Origin: Pseudorhizobium xiangyangii
GTDB taxonomy: Bacteria; Pseudomonadota; Alphaproteobacteria; Rhizobiales; Rhizobiaceae
NCBI RefSeq assembly: GCF_020531965.1
Contig: NZ_JAJAWH010000012.1
Span: forward strand, 105,023-169,022
Length of the DNA stretch: 64,000 bases
Direction: 5' to 3'
The notes beneath the pieces are model-generated. The model was not told where the DNA came from. It was given only the letters and a program-made list of their open reading frames with translations, and did not search any database. Positions 61,946 to 64,000 of this stretch are shown here, one piece after another. Numbering within the stretch: the stretch's first letter is position 1; every line of letters starts with the position of its first letter. The translations under genes and the position numbers were made by a program.

Positions 61946-62938
61946 CTACTTCGTACCGATCCTGGAGATCACACTGTTAAGAGCGGTCAGGTCCCAGAAA
62001 TCTTCTACCTTCAGGTCCTTGGCCTCTCCTTCGAGTGCGCCGGAGATCGTGTAGAAGTCGAAGTCGTCCCGCGCGGCAGCCTCCCCGCCACCGTTGAGCG
62101 GCATGTTCGGCGCAGCTTCGGTGAAGTACGGCTCGATGTCGGCCACCATGTCCGGGGTCGCATCAGGAAGCAGCTTGTACTTTTCCTTCAGAGCCAGCGC
62201 CGCCTTCGGATCGGCAGCCACTTCCCGCCACGTGGTGAGGATGGCCTCGACGAGGATCTCCACATCCTTGGCATTGGCAGCGAGATAGTCCGTGTTGGCG
62301 AAGAGCGCCTCATCGGTGGCGCTGACCTCGCCGAGCGGCAAGAAGGCGAACTTGCCCGGCGCCTTGTCTTCCAACACCCGCTTGCCGGACGAGTCGACAA
62401 TCGTCGCCTTCACATTGCCTTGCAGCAACGCGCCGGTGCGCACTTCGGCGCCTGGAACATAGGCAATGCTGGAATAGCTGATGCCGTTCTTTTCAGCCAT
62501 CAACTGCATGATGGCCTCGGTACCGGATCCGCGCGAATGGACCGCGATCTCCTGCCCGTCGAGGTCCTTCCATTCCTTGTAGAACTCGGTGTTGACCACC
62601 GGGTAGAACTGCAACTTGCTCAACTGCATGAAGATGCGGATCGGCGCCTTCACTTTCTGAAGTAGCGCGTAAGGCCCGCCAACGCCGATATCCGCCTGGC
62701 CGCTGACCACCGCCTGAGCCGCGATATCCTCGCTCTTCAGAAAGGTGATCTGGACATCAACGCCCTTTTCCTTGGCGCGCTCCAAAGCGGCCAGGAGGTG
62801 GAGCGATTCCACGGTGGCGATGTCACCGAAGGCGACACGCATGGGATCAGCCCATGCCAGGCCTGGAACAGCGACGGCAAAGCAGATGGCGGCGGCAGAG
62901 ACCGACGCCCGGATTTTCCTGGCTAATGTATTCATCAT
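61946..62938 (-). CDS. NMT1/TauA-like periplasmic substrate-binding protein
   Basis: A 330-residue exported protein with a signal peptide ending in PGLAWA near residue 30. The mature part begins MRVAFGDIATVESLHLLAALERAKEKGVDVQ, the NMT1/TauA pattern, with lobes to the C-terminus. The ligand is unknown. It heads the SBP-permease-ATPase-permease-FAH operon and is divergent from a FadR-type regulator; the 212-base gap contains AACCAAT sites. Confidence 0.88.
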   Translation of the reverse strand: MMNTLARKIRASVSAAAICFAVAVPGLAWADPMRVAFGDIATVESLHLLAALERAKEKGVDVQITFLKSEDIAAQAVVSGQADIGVGGPYALLQKVKAPIRIFMQLSKLQFYPVVNTEFYKEWKDLDGQEIAVHSRGSGTEAIMQLMAEKNGISYSSIAYVPGAEVRTGALLQGNVKATIVDSSGKRVLEDKAPGKFAFLPLGEVSATDEALFANTDYLAANAKDVEILVEAILTTWREVAADPKAALALKEKYKLLPDATPDMVADIEPYFTEAAPNMPLNGGGEAAARDDFDFYTISGALEGEAKDLKVEDFWDLTALNSVISRIGTK

Positions 62939-62977
62939 TTCCTCCCGTTATTGGGCCCTCCCCAGAACCCAATTGCA

Positions 62978-63192
62978 AACCAATCATCTATTAATGCCTT
63001 TGAGTGTCAACCAATTTCTTTGCGCTTTGTTAGCTCCCACACACGAAACACGCACTTCGAACCCTGCTTCCATCATTAAAATTATGTATAAACAGATACT
63101 TAAGCTTGCAATAACGCGTCCACAAGAGATTATTTGGCGTGTTGACAAGGATGGATTTGCTGATTAATGAAGAAACCAATTCATTATTGGTT
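62978..63192. promoter_or_regulatory. AACCAAT boxes and inverted repeat between the ABC operon and FadR-type gene
   Basis: AACCAAT occurs at 62978-62984, 63009-63015 and 63174-63180. The last pairs with ATTGGTT at 63186-63192 to give AACCAAT-TCATT-ATTGGTT. Such sites in a divergent regulator/operon region are good candidates for operator half-sites. The third lies inside the assigned coding region, or just upstream of the start if ATG 63199 is used. Confidence 0.5.
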
Positions 63193-63873
63193 GGACTTAT
63201 GGATCAGAACTTGGAGATAGATGTGCTGGCGAAGCTGAAGGGGTTTCTTGCCAGCGCGGAATTGCCGGACGACGGGCGTCTGCCGCCCGAACGGGAGCTG
63301 GCGCAGTCGCTCGACGTCGGCCGTGCCGTCCTACGCAAGGCGCTCGCGACATTGCAGGCGGAGGGCACCGTATGGCGGCATGTTGGCAAGGGAACCTTTC
63401 TCGGCGACCGACCAATCGACACCTTTGCGGACATCAATGCCATGGTCCAGCACACCAACCCGCTGGAAGTCATGGGCGCACGCATTGCGTTCGAGCCGGA
63501 GGTTACCCGATGCGCCGCGCTCAACGCCACGGGAAGCCAGATCACCGAGATTCGCAACTGCATGATCAAGGCGCAGCAGGCGCCGACATGGCGGCAGTAC
63601 GAGCAATGGGACAACCGGCTGCACCGCACGATCGGGGAGGCCGCGCAGAATTCGCTGCTGCTCGGACTGCTGGACACACTGAATGCCGTGCGCCGCGCGG
63701 TCACCTGGGGACGGTTACGGCAGACGCCTGTTCGCCCGCCGGCGGACCATCACAGCTTCGTGGAGCATGAACAAATCGTCGAGGCGATTGCAGATCGCGA
63801 CGGCGCAGCTGCGGCCGATGCCATGCGGCGTCATCTTCGCAGCGTCGAGAGCCATATGCGCGACGTGCGCTAG
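63151..63873 (+). CDS. FadR/GntR-family transcriptional regulator (FCD)
   Basis: A 240-residue regulator. The winged helix (about 30-95) contains LPPERELAQSLDVGRAVLRKALATLQAEG, seen in part, which is FadR-like. The FCD domain (about 100-235) has RIAFEPEVTRCAA and metal-type His residues (NRLHRTIGEA, HHSFVEHEQI). Starts are uncertain: GTG 63139, ATG 63151 or ATG 63199, none with a strong ribosome site; family length allows the latter two. Divergent from the FAH/ABC operon, and so probably its regulator. Confidence 0.85.
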   Translation: MDLLINEETNSLLVGLMDQNLEIDVLAKLKGFLASAELPDDGRLPPERELAQSLDVGRAVLRKALATLQAEGTVWRHVGKGTFLGDRPIDTFADINAMVQHTNPLEVMGARIAFEPEVTRCAALNATGSQITEIRNCMIKAQQAPTWRQYEQWDNRLHRTIGEAAQNSLLLGLLDTLNAVRRAVTWGRLRQTPVRPPADHHSFVEHEQIVEAIADRDGAAAADAMRRHLRSVESHMRDVR

Positions 63874-63928
63874 GCTGTGAACTCATAAATATCCGGCGGC
63901 GGAGGGCCGTCACCATCGGGAGGAATAC

Positions 63929-64000
63929 ATGCAAAAGATCAAGGTCGCCAATCCGGTCGTCGAACTCGATGGCGATGAAATGACCCGCATCATCTGGCAG
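63929..64000 (+). CDS. icd: NADP-dependent isocitrate dehydrogenase (partial, N-terminal 24 residues)
   Basis: ATG 63929 follows GGGAGGA (63918-63924). The 24 visible residues, MQKIKVANPVVELDGDEMTR then IIWQ, match the N-terminus of the dimeric eukaryote-like IDH found in rhizobia. It would convert isocitrate to alpha-ketoglutarate in the TCA cycle. Cut by the right edge. It is 55 bases after the FadR-type gene on the same strand. Confidence 0.93.
   Translation, partial: MQKIKVANPVVELDGDEMTRIIWQ

Overview
The window is a 64 kb piece of a GC-rich alphaproteobacterial chromosome, most likely from the Rhizobiaceae (Rhizobium / Ensifer / Shinella / Agrobacterium group). This rests on the recO-era-rnc-lepB-acpS block on one strand, the psd-pssA pair, a TIGR02301-family exported protein, two RopA/Omp2-type porins, a single long Rsh protein beside rpoZ, and small exported proteins with a repeated YYxGA motif. 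The genus is not resolved. I found no rRNA, tRNA, CRISPR array, insertion sequence or phage gene; the region looks like stable chromosome.

Layout. 1-3653: a row of GFA-family zinc proteins (two complete, and the tail of a probable third at the left edge), proline iminopeptidase and citramalate synthase. 3672-8050: RarD, a LOG-family protein, a LysM envelope protein and an unknown protein. 8158-12161: an Atm1-type ABC exporter, a 42-residue membrane peptide, the phosphatidylethanolamine genes psd-pssA and a 43-residue peptide. 12170-16010: ArgO-type exporter, SRAP protein, YnfA, NUDIX hydrolase, TIGR02301 protein and two unknown proteins. 16087-19059: YgfZ, HD hydrolase, protein phosphatase and an MscS channel. 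19221-22016: a NitT/TauT-type ABC importer. 22258-28822: DUF2339-HD-MOSC operon, EamA transporter, MFS transporter. 28836-36216: housekeeping genes recO, era, rnc, lepB, acpS, rsh and rpoZ. 36501-42152: NYN protein, LPG-synthase-type membrane protein, smpB, dapA and a lytic transglycosylase. 42323-44464: two tandem porins with identical first 62 residues.

45004-51842 is a catabolic island: GntR regulator, HypD-like DHDPS-family lyase, DpkA-like imino-acid reductase, a three-part TRAP transporter and a second GntR regulator. The two enzyme families suggest use of hydroxyproline or a related cyclic amino acid. 51985-57586 is the least explained part. An apparent operon reads SARP-type regulator, PAP2/vanadium-haloperoxidase-type enzyme carrying an (Asn-Lys)7 tract, subtilisin-type protease, then a terminator. 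Three small exported proteins with (D/E)YYxGA motifs follow on the same strand. 57864-63873 holds a TSUP transporter and an ABC importer operon fused by overlap to a fumarylacetoacetase-family hydrolase, divergent from a FadR-type regulator. The right edge cuts isocitrate dehydrogenase after 24 codons.

Most starts were set from ribosome-binding sites, overlaps and family conservation, and several differ from the longest possible ORF. Family calls come from motifs read by eye; no database search was run.
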